Numbered from the stretch's first letter, positions 1 to 5,452 are shown. The stretch: 5,452 nucleotides of DNA from Lutibacter sp. UBA4458 (GCA_002390165.1 DGOU01000043.1:1-5452); one strand, 5' to 3'. Notes: generated from the sequence alone by a model not told the origin. Made by a program: numbers and translations.

Positions 1-1
1 A

Positions 2-208
2 GAATTAAATAGCTTAATAAATGAAAATGCTGAAGATGTGCAAAGTATTTATCATAAAACTATTGCTGAAAAATTTGATTTTGAAAAAAGACTAATAGTA
101 AAAGAATTAGAAAGTAGAGGAATATTTGCAATACTTACCAAACCCAAAAATTTAACGGTTAGCGTAATTAATAAATATTTAGAATTTAAAGCTAAAGGTT
201 TTATTTAA
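2..208 (+). CDS. DUF58 domain protein, C-terminal end (5' part outside window)
   Basis: This frame is open from the window edge and ends at TAA 206-208, giving the last 68 residues of a protein that starts upstream of the window. The tail contains AEKFDFEKRLIVKELESRG, then ILTKPKNLTVSVINKYLEFK, and ends KAKGFI. From memory this matches the C-terminus of Bacteroidetes DUF58 proteins, whose genes commonly lie near MoxR-type ATPase and Bat/VWA genes. Their exact biochemical role is not settled, and the VWA-like core cannot be checked here. The gene converges on the minus-strand TMTC-like gene with a 35-bp gap. Its last 132 bp are duplicated at 2680-2811. The residues Gly40 and Glu61 (fragment numbering), which look usual for the family, are present here but changed in the second copy, so this copy is probably the functional one. 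The coding call is strong; the family name is fairly likely but rests on a short tail. Confidence 0.72.
   Translation, partial: ELNSLINENAEDVQSIYHKTIAEKFDFEKRLIVKELESRGIFAILTKPKNLTVSVINKYLEFKAKGFI
77..208 (+). repeat. 132-bp direct repeat, left copy
   Basis: This segment runs from the GAT codon at 77 to the DUF58 stop codon. It is matched base for base at 2680-2811 at a constant offset of 2603, with no indels and four mismatches found by eye: 90 G/A, 120 G/A, 184 A/T and 199 T/G. Homology ends abruptly on both sides: upstream of 77 and after the TAA at 208 the flanks do not align. This copy is continuous with the upstream DUF58 coding sequence. Confidence 0.95.
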
Positions 209-226
209 TAATATAAATACAAGTTG

Positions 227-262
227 AAAACCAATGATAATTTTTATGGTTTTTGGTTTTTT
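227..262 (+). terminator. Possible hairpin terminator between convergent genes
   Basis: An 8-bp stem can form between AAAACCAA (227-234) and TTGGTTTT (253-260) with an 18-nt loop. An alternative 7-bp stem pairs 227-233 with 247-253. On the plus strand it is followed by a T-rich stretch (to 262, then AAATTTTT), which fits termination of DUF58 transcription. It overlaps the 3' end of the minus-strand gene. The stem is AT-rich, so stability is modest. No comparable U-tract follows on the minus strand. Confidence 0.3.
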
Positions 263-2604
263 AAATTTTTAAGATTTCTTAGTATCTCAGTATCAGAACC
301 ATATTTTAATGCATTTTTATAAGACTCTATAGCTTTTAATTTTTGATTATTTTGAATATAGAGCCCCCCTAAATTTTTATATGCAACAAATAAATCAGGA
401 GACTTTGAAGTTAAGCATTTTTTAAAATAATATATTGCTTTAGTAATGTTTTTATTCTCATTGTACGCAAAAAAGCCTAAATACATGTTTGCTGTGTAGC
501 TATCATTGTCTTTATTAATAATTTCAGAAAATATTTTTTTAGCATTTTTGAAATCTTTAATAAAAAAGTAACTAGTGCCTAATCTCTCTAAAAATTTTGG
601 ATGTTTTTTGATGCCACCAAACTTATAATAATTAGGTTTTATACTAGATAAAATTTTGACTACTTCATTAAAATTCTTGTTTTCATAATTAGCATAACTT
701 ATACTCTTTAACTTAATAAAATTTCTTTCTTCTTTTGAAGAAACGATTTCATTCATTTCAAGTTTTACTGCTTTCTCTATTTTACCAGTTCTAGAGTATA
801 ATAGATATAGGTTTTTTTCAATTATAGAATCAGATTTAATTTCTAATGCTTTTTTATACGAATTTATGGCTTTTGTATAATCATTTAGTTCAATATAGGT
901 ATTACCTAAATTTTTATAAATATAAAATAGATTCGGATCTTTAGCTTTTAGGGCTTTTTGATAAAACTCAATACCTTTATAATATTTTTTTTGTTTTGAA
1001 TAAATGATTCCTAAATTAATAAGAGGTGTATAAAGTTTTGGATATTCAGCTGCCATTAAAAATGTTTTTTCAGCTTTTAAAGTATCTCCAATTTGAAGAT
1101 AACATTTTCCTAACTTGGATAAGTTATTTTTTAATTCTTTTTTGTAACCTATAATATTGTATGCTTTTTGGTAATGTTGGGCTGCTAAACCATATAATGA
1201 GTCCATTTTTTTTGAATACAATTTAGTTGCATCTTTATATAAACGTATTTGATCTGCAAAAGACTGGCAATTTTCAGCATATTTCATATTTGATCTCCAG
1301 CTATTAACTGATTTCCCTATATCTGCAGAGGTTAGGGTTAAATTATTTTTCCATACAGCTGTTCTAGAATAACTTTTGCTAAAATAAATTATAGCAATAA
1401 TTGATATAATTCCTAAAGTAAACACGTGTGATTTTACATTTTTAACTTTTTTACTTAATAAATATATTGAATACACAATAACAATACAAAACCCTAATGA
1501 AGGAATAAACATAAATCTTTCAGCTAGGTTAGAACCAATGGTTATTGATGTGGTAAAGTTTGCGAAAATTGAAAATGTAACAATGTAAAAAAGTATTCCA
1601 AATGCTATAATCTTTTTTTTCTTAAACCCTTTATAAGCAATAAATATTAATGAAGAGAAAAAAAGTAAACTAAAAATTACTCCGGAATTATTAAAAGATT
1701 TTAAAGTTATTTGACTATATGAATAATCCCAAGAAAGATGGTATGGAAATATAAGTAATTTAATATAGGTTATATAAACAAACAAATTAGTAGCAATTCT
1801 TTCCTGTCCGTGGGCAGTGTATAAAATATTATTTAATAAAGATTGCATACCTAAAGTAGTTGGGTCAAGTATTATAAATCTCAATATTAAATATACGCAA
1901 CCACCTATTATAAAAGGAAAAGTATGTTTAATTGATTTTGTTAGGGATTGAGAAAGAAAAAAATAAGCAATTAAAAATGCTACCGCAATTATGGTTAAAC
2001 TTTCTTCTTTAGAGAGTAAGCCTAATAAAAACAAAAAACTAATAAATGAAAAATGATAACTTTTTAATTTTTGATAATTTAGAACCCAATAGTACAATGC
2101 TGAAAATGAGAATAGAGCAGAAAGCAAAACATCTCTACTTTTAACATTAGCCACTACTTCTGTATGAATTGGATGAAAAGCATATAAGGTTAATATTAAT
2201 AAAGGGATATAGCTAGGTAGGTTGTCTGGTAAAATTTTTAATAGTAAAAAACCAATTAATAGTAGAATTAAAAAATATAGAAAGATGTTAAAAATGTGAC
2301 CATTTGACGGGTTGAACTCGTTAAAAATAGATTTTTCAATACTAAATGATAGTAAAGTAATGGGTCTATATATTCCTTGATTCAAGGGGTTTTTTTCATA
2401 AAAGTTTAAACTTCCATATTGAAATATCTTATTTATATTATTAACTCCTTTTTTTGTAGCACTATTTTTAAAAGAATAAATTTCATCATCAAGGGAATAT
2501 TTGAAATTGTAAGTTTGGAAATAAATAGAAGCCCCTAAAAAAGAAATTAATATAATTAGTATTTTATTTTTCTTTTTAAAAATTTGTTTAAAACTTATTT
2601 TCAT
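244..2604 (-). CDS. TMTC/DUF1736-like membrane glycosyltransferase with TPR repeats
   Basis: This is an intact 786-residue protein of two halves. Residues 1 to about 412 are polytopic, with roughly 11-12 hydrophobic segments (about 15-29, 103-124, 131-143, 158-174, 186-199, 201-219, 229-245, 272-288, 308-325, 332-352, 366-384, 394-410). Residues about 440-786 are soluble and carry at least six TPR-like motifs, clearest at 498-523, 529-556, 564-591, 676-703, 707-734 and 742-769. TMTC/DUF1736 hallmarks are visible: an acidic DDE after the first membrane segment (39-41), YRPITLLSF (79-87), HPIHTEVVANVKSRD (144-158), KE (199-200) and AERFMFIPSLGF (361-372). GT-C enzymes of this type transfer sugar from a lipid-linked donor, with the first-loop acidic residue as likely catalytic base. 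The acceptor here is unknown, and an assembly role through the TPRs is possible. ATG at 2604 places the first membrane segment close behind a basic N-terminus. Sampled lines are about 22% GC, below the neighbours. The gene lies between 132-bp direct repeats, suggesting acquisition. Confidence 0.82.
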   Translation of the reverse strand: MKISFKQIFKKKNKILIILISFLGASIYFQTYNFKYSLDDEIYSFKNSATKKGVNNINKIFQYGSLNFYEKNPLNQGIYRPITLLSFSIEKSIFNEFNPSNGHIFNIFLYFLILLLIGFLLLKILPDNLPSYIPLLILTLYAFHPIHTEVVANVKSRDVLLSALFSFSALYYWVLNYQKLKSYHFSFISFLFLLGLLSKEESLTIIAVAFLIAYFFLSQSLTKSIKHTFPFIIGGCVYLILRFIILDPTTLGMQSLLNNILYTAHGQERIATNLFVYITYIKLLIFPYHLSWDYSYSQITLKSFNNSGVIFSLLFFSSLIFIAYKGFKKKKIIAFGILFYIVTFSIFANFTTSITIGSNLAERFMFIPSLGFCIVIVYSIYLLSKKVKNVKSHVFTLGIISIIAIIYFSKSYSRTAVWKNNLTLTSADIGKSVNSWRSNMKYAENCQSFADQIRLYKDATKLYSKKMDSLYGLAAQHYQKAYNIIGYKKELKNNLSKLGKCYLQIGDTLKAEKTFLMAAEYPKLYTPLINLGIIYSKQKKYYKGIEFYQKALKAKDPNLFYIYKNLGNTYIELNDYTKAINSYKKALEIKSDSIIEKNLYLLYSRTGKIEKAVKLEMNEIVSSKEERNFIKLKSISYANYENKNFNEVVKILSSIKPNYYKFGGIKKHPKFLERLGTSYFFIKDFKNAKKIFSEIINKDNDSYTANMYLGFFAYNENKNITKAIYYFKKCLTSKSPDLFVAYKNLGGLYIQNNQKLKAIESYKNALKYGSDTEILRNLKNLKNQKP

Positions 2605-2679
2605 AGATTCATTTTGAACTAAAGTACAAAAAAATAGAATAATTTATTTATTAATAGTGTTTATTGGGTATAAATAAAA
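2605..2679. other. AT-rich leader of the TMTC-like gene
   Basis: This is the 75-bp spacer between the TMTC-like start codon and the right-hand repeat, and would hold the promoter of the minus-strand gene. On the minus strand TACTTTAG lies about 18 bases before the ATG. It resembles the Bacteroidetes -7 element TAnnTTTG with one mismatch, but I see no convincing -33 TTTG at the expected spacing. Transcription could instead read through from ppgK across the repeat. No inverted repeats or tRNA-like sequence are visible. Confidence 0.3.
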
Positions 2680-2811
2680 GATTTTGAAAAAAAACTAATA
2701 GTAAAAGAATTAGAAAGTAGAGAAATATTTGCAATACTTACCAAACCCAAAAATTTAACGGTTAGCGTAATTAATAAATATTTAGATTTTAAAGCTAAAG
2801 GGTTTATTTAA
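2680..2811 (+). pseudogene. Truncated DUF58 3'-end fragment (right direct-repeat copy)
   Basis: This is a second copy of the last 43 codons plus stop of the DUF58 gene at 2-208, at the same offset throughout. The frame is still open but has no ATG, GTG or TTG in it, and an in-frame TAA lies just upstream at 2671-2673, so it cannot be a gene on its own. Three of the four differences from the left copy change the protein (Arg to Lys at 2693, Gly to Glu at 2723, Glu to Asp at 2787); one is silent (2802). That pattern fits relaxed constraint on this copy. Its last 8 bp are shared with the antisense 3' end of ppgK. It also lies just upstream of the TMTC-like gene on that gene's strand, so it may contribute leader or promoter sequence. 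Confidence 0.9.
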
Positions 2812-3547
2812 GTCCATATTTGGCAGCCAAAGCTGCACCAATTATTCCCGCATTATTTTCAGCTTCAGCAGGCACAATAGGAACGGCTAATTTAAATTGT
2901 TTTTCTAATCTATCTAGTTTTTTGCTTGCTCCACCGCCAACAATAAATAAGTCTGGAGATAGTAATAAGTTTATATGTTCAAAATATTCATGTAAACGTT
3001 TACCCCATTTTTTTTTGCTTAAGTCATCTCTTTTTCGCGCAGCATCGGAGGCATATTTTTCAAAAATATCACCATTTTTATATAATACATGACCAAGTTC
3101 TGAATTAGGTAATAATTTTCCATCTAAAAAAATTCCAGAACCAATTCCAGTACCAATGGTAATCATTATAACAACTCCTTTTACATTTTTACCAGCTCCA
3201 AAATTCATTTCGGCTAAACCTGCTGCATCGGCATCGTTTATAATAAAAAATTCATTTCCTGTTTCTTTATTAAAAAGAGCATCTACTTGAGTTCCTTTCC
3301 AATCTTTATTTAAGTTACCACCAGTTAAACATTTTGCATGTTGTAATGGTGTTGGAAATCCACAGCCTACTTTGCCTTTCCAATTAAAATGAGTTACTAA
3401 TTCTTTTATTGTTTTTGCTACATTTTCGGGTGTTGCAGGTTGAGGTGTAGGAATGCGGTGTCTTTCAGAAGTTAATTTTCCTGTTTCAACATTTACTAAA
3501 GCGCCTTTAATTCCGCTTCCGCCTACATCAATTCCTAATAGTTCCAT
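2804..3547 (-). CDS. ppgK: Polyphosphate glucokinase-like ROK family kinase
   Basis: This 247-residue protein is of full length for the family. It should phosphorylate glucose to glucose 6-phosphate in the cytoplasm, using polyphosphate and possibly ATP as donor (EC 2.7.1.63 class). Visible motifs are the N-terminal phosphate-binding LGIDVGGSGIKGA (4-16), TPQPATPENVAKTI (34-47), which closely resembles actinobacterial PPGK as I remember it, GFPTP (63-67), NLNKDWKG (78-85), NDADAAGLAE (104-113) with Asp105 as the expected catalytic base, the second phosphate loop TIGTGIGSG (130-138), NSELGH (148-153) with sugar-binding Glu150 and His153, and IVGGGASKK (202-210). The Cys-rich zinc motif of ordinary ROK kinases and repressors is absent, as in PPGKs. 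ATG at 3547 begins right at the first motif, so the start is firm. The stop codon and the last two codons lie wholly or partly inside the right-hand DUF58 repeat. It is the last gene of the minus-strand cluster; a 116-bp gap before it allows its own promoter. Confidence 0.88.
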   Translation of the reverse strand: MELLGIDVGGSGIKGALVNVETGKLTSERHRIPTPQPATPENVAKTIKELVTHFNWKGKVGCGFPTPLQHAKCLTGGNLNKDWKGTQVDALFNKETGNEFFIINDADAAGLAEMNFGAGKNVKGVVIMITIGTGIGSGIFLDGKLLPNSELGHVLYKNGDIFEKYASDAARKRDDLSKKKWGKRLHEYFEHINLLLSPDLFIVGGGASKKLDRLEKQFKLAVPIVPAEAENNAGIIGAALAAKYGLK

Positions 3548-3592
3548 TTTTATTTATTTTATACATTAAAATTAACCAAAAAGACCATAACA

Positions 3593-3611
3593 ACTGGAAC
3601 TACAATCCAGT
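3593..3611. other. Small hairpin between esterase gene and ppgK
   Basis: ACTGGA (3593-3598) and TCCAGT (3606-3611) form a perfect 6-bp stem with a 7-nt loop. It is one of the few GC-containing palindromes in an AT-rich spacer. On the minus strand a T5 run follows only after about 10 bases, so it is a poor intrinsic terminator. It could be a weak terminator of the esterase transcript or a leader structure for ppgK. An all-A/T inverted repeat with a 2-nt spacer lies at 3634-3653 in the same gap. Confidence 0.3.
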
Positions 3612-3663
3612 GCTGAATCTTTTTAGTTAATTTATTAAAATTACAATTTTAATTTTTACTGTT

Positions 3664-4317
3664 TTAAACTCTTTCATCTAACCATTTTTTAAAATCGAAA
3701 AAATTTGGAGGTGAAACTCCATGCCCAATAGGATAGGTTTTAAAAATAGATTTTATTCCTAGGTTTTGTAAAAAGTCAGGTGCTTTTTTAGCCCAGTTTA
3801 TAGGTATTACTTGATCTACTGTTCCGTGGGAAATAAAGAAATCTAAAGAATTATAGTTTTTGTTTTCTAAATTTTCAGTAAGCAATTTTTCATTTATATA
3901 ACCACTTAGGGCTATTACTTTTTGTACTTTTTCTGGGTAATTTAAAGCTATTGCATAACTTAATATTGTTCCTTGACTAAAACCTAATAAAATCGTTTTT
4001 TCTGGTTTAATTTTATAAGTATTTTGTATTTCATCTATAAAATCTGCTATTTTTTTACGAGCGTTTATGGCTTCAGGAATATCTGAAAAATTGTCACCAT
4101 CGTTATTAAAATTAATAGTGTACCATGCATAACTGTTAAAACCAAGTTCTAATGGAGCTTGTGCACTTACAATTAATAAGTTGTCATTTAATTCTTGGGC
4201 AAATGAAAACAAATCTTGCTCATTACTGCCATAACCATGTAAAAGCAATAGAAGAGAGGTGTTTTCTGAAAATACTTTTGGTTCTTTTATAATGTATTTA
4301 AGAGATAATTGCTTCAT
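3664..4317 (-). CDS. Alpha/beta-hydrolase carboxylesterase (phospholipase/carboxylesterase family)
   Basis: This 217-residue cytoplasmic hydrolase belongs to the Abhydrolase_2 family, which includes small carboxylesterases and acyl-protein-thioesterase-like enzymes of about 200-230 residues. The oxyanion-hole motif LHGYGSNEQDL is at 26-36, the nucleophile elbow GFSQG at 112-116 with Ser114, the acid in HGTVDQVIP at 164-172 with Asp168, and the catalytic His199 in PIGHG at 196-200. The triad is therefore complete and correctly spaced. AQAP (52-55) and AWY (64-66) are also usual in the family. There is no signal peptide. Substrate cannot be told from sequence; short-chain acyl esters are the usual guess. 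ATG at 4317 follows the DUF4870-like gene by 46 bp on the same strand, consistent with co-transcription from the pyrC-like gene. No strong Shine-Dalgarno is visible before the start, as is common in Bacteroidetes. Confidence 0.87.
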   Translation of the reverse strand: MKQLSLKYIIKEPKVFSENTSLLLLLHGYGSNEQDLFSFAQELNDNLLIVSAQAPLELGFNSYAWYTINFNNDGDNFSDIPEAINARKKIADFIDEIQNTYKIKPEKTILLGFSQGTILSYAIALNYPEKVQKVIALSGYINEKLLTENLENKNYNSLDFFISHGTVDQVIPINWAKKAPDFLQNLGIKSIFKTYPIGHGVSPPNFFDFKKWLDERV

Positions 4318-4363
4318 TGAGGTATATAAAATAGAGTATTAATGAATTATTTTTTTAAAGTAT

Positions 4364-4693
4364 TTAAGCAATTCCTTTAAACCAATCTTGAAATAAATCT
4401 CCTAAAAAAGGAATTCTTTTCTCTTCACCTTGTAAAACGCCAATAAACCCAATTATCCATAATATAAATAATAGAAAATCGATAGTTCCATAAACCCAAT
4501 AACCAGAGTATTTAGCAATTATAAAGGTATTTGCTATTGAAAATAAAGATAATCCTAGCATTTGACGAATATGAAAAGCTGCGAAAGCATTTTTTTTATC
4601 TTTATTCATAATAAAAGCAATCAATGTTCCAAACCAAGTTATATAACTTATAATTGCCGTTGTTTTTCCTTCTATTACTGTTTGATTTTTCAT
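4364..4693 (-). CDS. Small DUF4870-like membrane protein
   Basis: This 109-residue protein has three clear hydrophobic segments (about 12-29, 44-61 and 66-87). It carries the pattern EGKTTAIISYITWFGTLIA near the start, then MNKDKKNAFAAFHIRQMLGL (29-48), and a C-terminal IPFLGDLFQDWFK (94-106). From memory this matches the DUF4870 family, sometimes named import component protein for a distant likeness to Tic20. The function is unknown; an inner-membrane location is expected. The conserved FHIRQ stretch (40-44) between the first two segments is the family's most recognisable part. It begins only 12 bp after the stop of the dihydroorotase-like gene, so the two are almost certainly one transcript. 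GGA four to six bases before the ATG is a weak ribosome binding site. Confidence 0.72.
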   Translation of the reverse strand: MKNQTVIEGKTTAIISYITWFGTLIAFIMNKDKKNAFAAFHIRQMLGLSLFSIANTFIIAKYSGYWVYGTIDFLLFILWIIGFIGVLQGEEKRIPFLGDLFQDWFKGIA

Positions 4694-4705
4694 AATTCCG
4701 ATTTT

Positions 4706-5452
4706 TTAAATAAGTTCTGATTTATTATTTGCAATAATGCCATAAACTTTTCCTTTTAGTTTTTTATTTAAAAATACGGAATTTTTTGAAGTGGAAAAAA
4801 TATGTTTATCATTAAATACATATTCTTCATCAGGATTAAATAAAGTAATATTTGCTTTATTGCCAACAGCAATGGAATAACTAGGAATATTAAATATTTT
4901 TAATGGATTTGTGGTTAAACATTTTACAATAATGTCTAAATCTAAAACTTGATTAACCGCTCCAAAAAGACTTTCTAACCCAATAGTTCCAAATTTTGCT
5001 TTTTCATATTCTAATTTTTTATGCTCTATATCAATAGGATTGTGGTCGCTAGTAATAATGTCAATTACTCCCTCTTTTAAACCTTTAATCAAAGCTTTGG
5101 TATCTTTTAATGTTCGTAAAGGAGGTGAAACTTTAGTATTTGCATCAAAACTCCCCATTTCTTCATCATTTAAAACCAAGTGATGAGCTGCTACACTACA
5201 AGTAACGTTTAAACCTTTGTTTTTGGCTTCTTTAATAAGTTTTACAGCCTTTTTAGTTGTAATTGTAGGAATATGTAATTTACCTCCTGTATATTCTAAA
5301 ATGTATAAATCACGAGCAATTTGCAGTTCTTCAGCTAAAGCAGGTATTCCTTTAAGCCCAAATTTAGTGCTATTTTGTTCTTCATTTACCAATCCATTTA
5401 AAGCTATAGAATTATCTTGGGGAAAACTTAAAACAAGCCCGTCAAAATTTTG
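4706..5452 (-). CDS. pyrC: Dihydroorotase-like amidohydrolase, 5' end outside window
   Basis: The frame is open to the right edge, giving the C-terminal 248 residues; the N-terminal part with the HxH metal motif is not visible. A TTG at 5390-5392 is not the start, because conserved sequence (FDGLVLSFPQDNSIA) continues upstream of it. Numbering from the edge, family features are FGLKGIPALAEELQIARD (31-48), LEYTGGKLHIPT (52-63), AAHHLVLNDEE (88-98), SPPLRT (109-114), TSDHNPIDIEHKK (134-146), GTIGLES (155-161) and TTNPLKIF (180-187). Canonical dihydroorotase closes carbamoyl aspartate to dihydroorotate in pyrimidine synthesis. Here the position after HIP that should be a metal-binding His (HxxH before V/I-S-T) is Thr63, although the HH pair (90-91) and Asp136 are kept. 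It may therefore be a flavobacterial pseudo-dihydroorotase variant, like the inactive PyrC'/PyrX partners of aspartate carbamoyltransferase. The symbol is by homology, not proven activity. It leads the minus-strand cluster. Confidence 0.85.
   Translation of the reverse strand, partial: QNFDGLVLSFPQDNSIALNGLVNEEQNSTKFGLKGIPALAEELQIARDLYILEYTGGKLHIPTITTKKAVKLIKEAKNKGLNVTCSVAAHHLVLNDEEMGSFDANTKVSPPLRTLKDTKALIKGLKEGVIDIITSDHNPIDIEHKKLEYEKAKFGTIGLESLFGAVNQVLDLDIIVKCLTTNPLKIFNIPSYSIAVGNKANITLFNPDEEYVFNDKHIFSTSKNSVFLNKKLKGKVYGIIANNKSELI

Larger units (their letters stand above)
77..2811. other. Putative inserted unit: TMTC-like gene bracketed by direct repeats
   Basis: Two directly oriented 132-bp copies of the DUF58 3' end flank one complete minus-strand gene (244-2604). 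The left copy completes the DUF58 gene; the right copy abuts and overlaps the ppgK 3' end. Removing one copy plus the gene between (2603 bp) would restore a simple convergent DUF58-ppgK pair. I infer that the unit was gained by single-crossover integration of a circular or repeat-carrying DNA, by site-directed integration that re-supplies the target gene's 3' end, or by a larger tandem duplication followed by deletion. No recombinase gene, terminal inverted repeats or short target-site duplication is visible. The repeats are seen directly; the insertion history is inference. Confidence 0.6.

Noticed and set aside
212..2676. Short TATAAATA matches at 212-219 and 2669-2676 as target-site duplication or attachment sites
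   Set aside because: An 8-base all-A/T match in DNA this AT-rich is expected by chance and does not sit at equivalent distances from the repeat edges.
2605..2679. Full Bacteroidetes promoter for the TMTC-like gene
   Set aside because: Only a one-mismatch -7-like TACTTTAG was found; there is no matching -33 element at normal spacing, and AT-rich DNA gives such matches by chance.
77..2811. Insertion sequence, composite transposon or CRISPR/retron-like element
   Set aside because: There is no transposase, integrase, reverse transcriptase, terminal inverted repeat or regularly spaced short repeat; the repeats are coding fragments of DUF58.
2820..3092. 90-codon open frame on the plus strand
   Set aside because: It lies fully antisense to ppgK, whose motifs are complete and continuous here; its translation has no family-like pattern. 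It is a shadow frame.
3634..3653. All-A/T inverted repeat downstream of the esterase gene as a terminator
   Set aside because: The perfect 9-bp arms have only a 2-nt spacer and no G/C pairs except in the spacer; no clear U-tract follows. It is likely chance in low-complexity sequence.
5390..5392. TTG as the start of the dihydroorotase-like gene
   Set aside because: The same frame continues upstream to the window edge with family-typical sequence (FDGLVLSFPQDNS), so the true start is outside the window.
1..5452. tRNA, rRNA or riboswitch
   Set aside because: No tRNA-like cloverleaf, GGTTCGA-type T-loop, rRNA stretch or recognised riboswitch core was seen on either strand by eye.

Overview
The window is very AT-rich, the intergenic regions are short and A/T-dominated, and ribosome binding sites are weak. 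Together with the protein families present (a Bacteroidetes-style DUF58 tail, a flavobacterial-type dihydroorotase-like protein, a DUF4870-type small membrane protein), this points to a member of the Bacteroidota, most likely a Flavobacteriia species. That assignment rests on remembered family resemblance, not on a search.

Layout. Position 2-208 (+) is the 3' end of a probable DUF58 gene. Next, on the minus strand (244-2604), is a large gene for a polytopic membrane protein with C-terminal TPR repeats, resembling TMTC/DUF1736 GT-C glycosyltransferases. It is followed by a second, start-less copy of the DUF58 3' end (2680-2811, +). The rest reads on the minus strand, in transcription order from the right edge: a dihydroorotase-like gene (4706-5452, cut by the window edge), a small DUF4870-like membrane protein (4364-4693), an alpha/beta-hydrolase carboxylesterase (3664-4317) and a polyphosphate glucokinase-like ROK kinase, ppgK (2804-3547). 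The 12, 46 and 116 bp gaps suggest that the first three form an operon, with ppgK possibly included.

The main point of interest is that the TMTC-like gene sits between two direct 132-bp repeats (77-208 and 2680-2811; 4 mismatches by eye, about 97% identity). Each is the last 43 codons plus stop of the DUF58 gene. The left copy is joined to the rest of the DUF58 gene. The right copy is a fragment whose last 8 bp also form the 3' end of ppgK. The simplest reading is that DUF58 and ppgK were once convergent neighbours overlapping by 8 bp, and that a 2603-bp unit (TMTC-like gene plus one repeat) was inserted between them, duplicating or re-supplying the DUF58 3' end. No integrase, transposase or other mobility gene is visible, so the mechanism is open. 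Recombination between the repeats could remove the unit cleanly.

A second observation is that the dihydroorotase-like protein has Thr where canonical enzymes of this family have a metal-binding His, which suggests a catalytically altered or inactive paralogue. The other genes look ordinary and intact.
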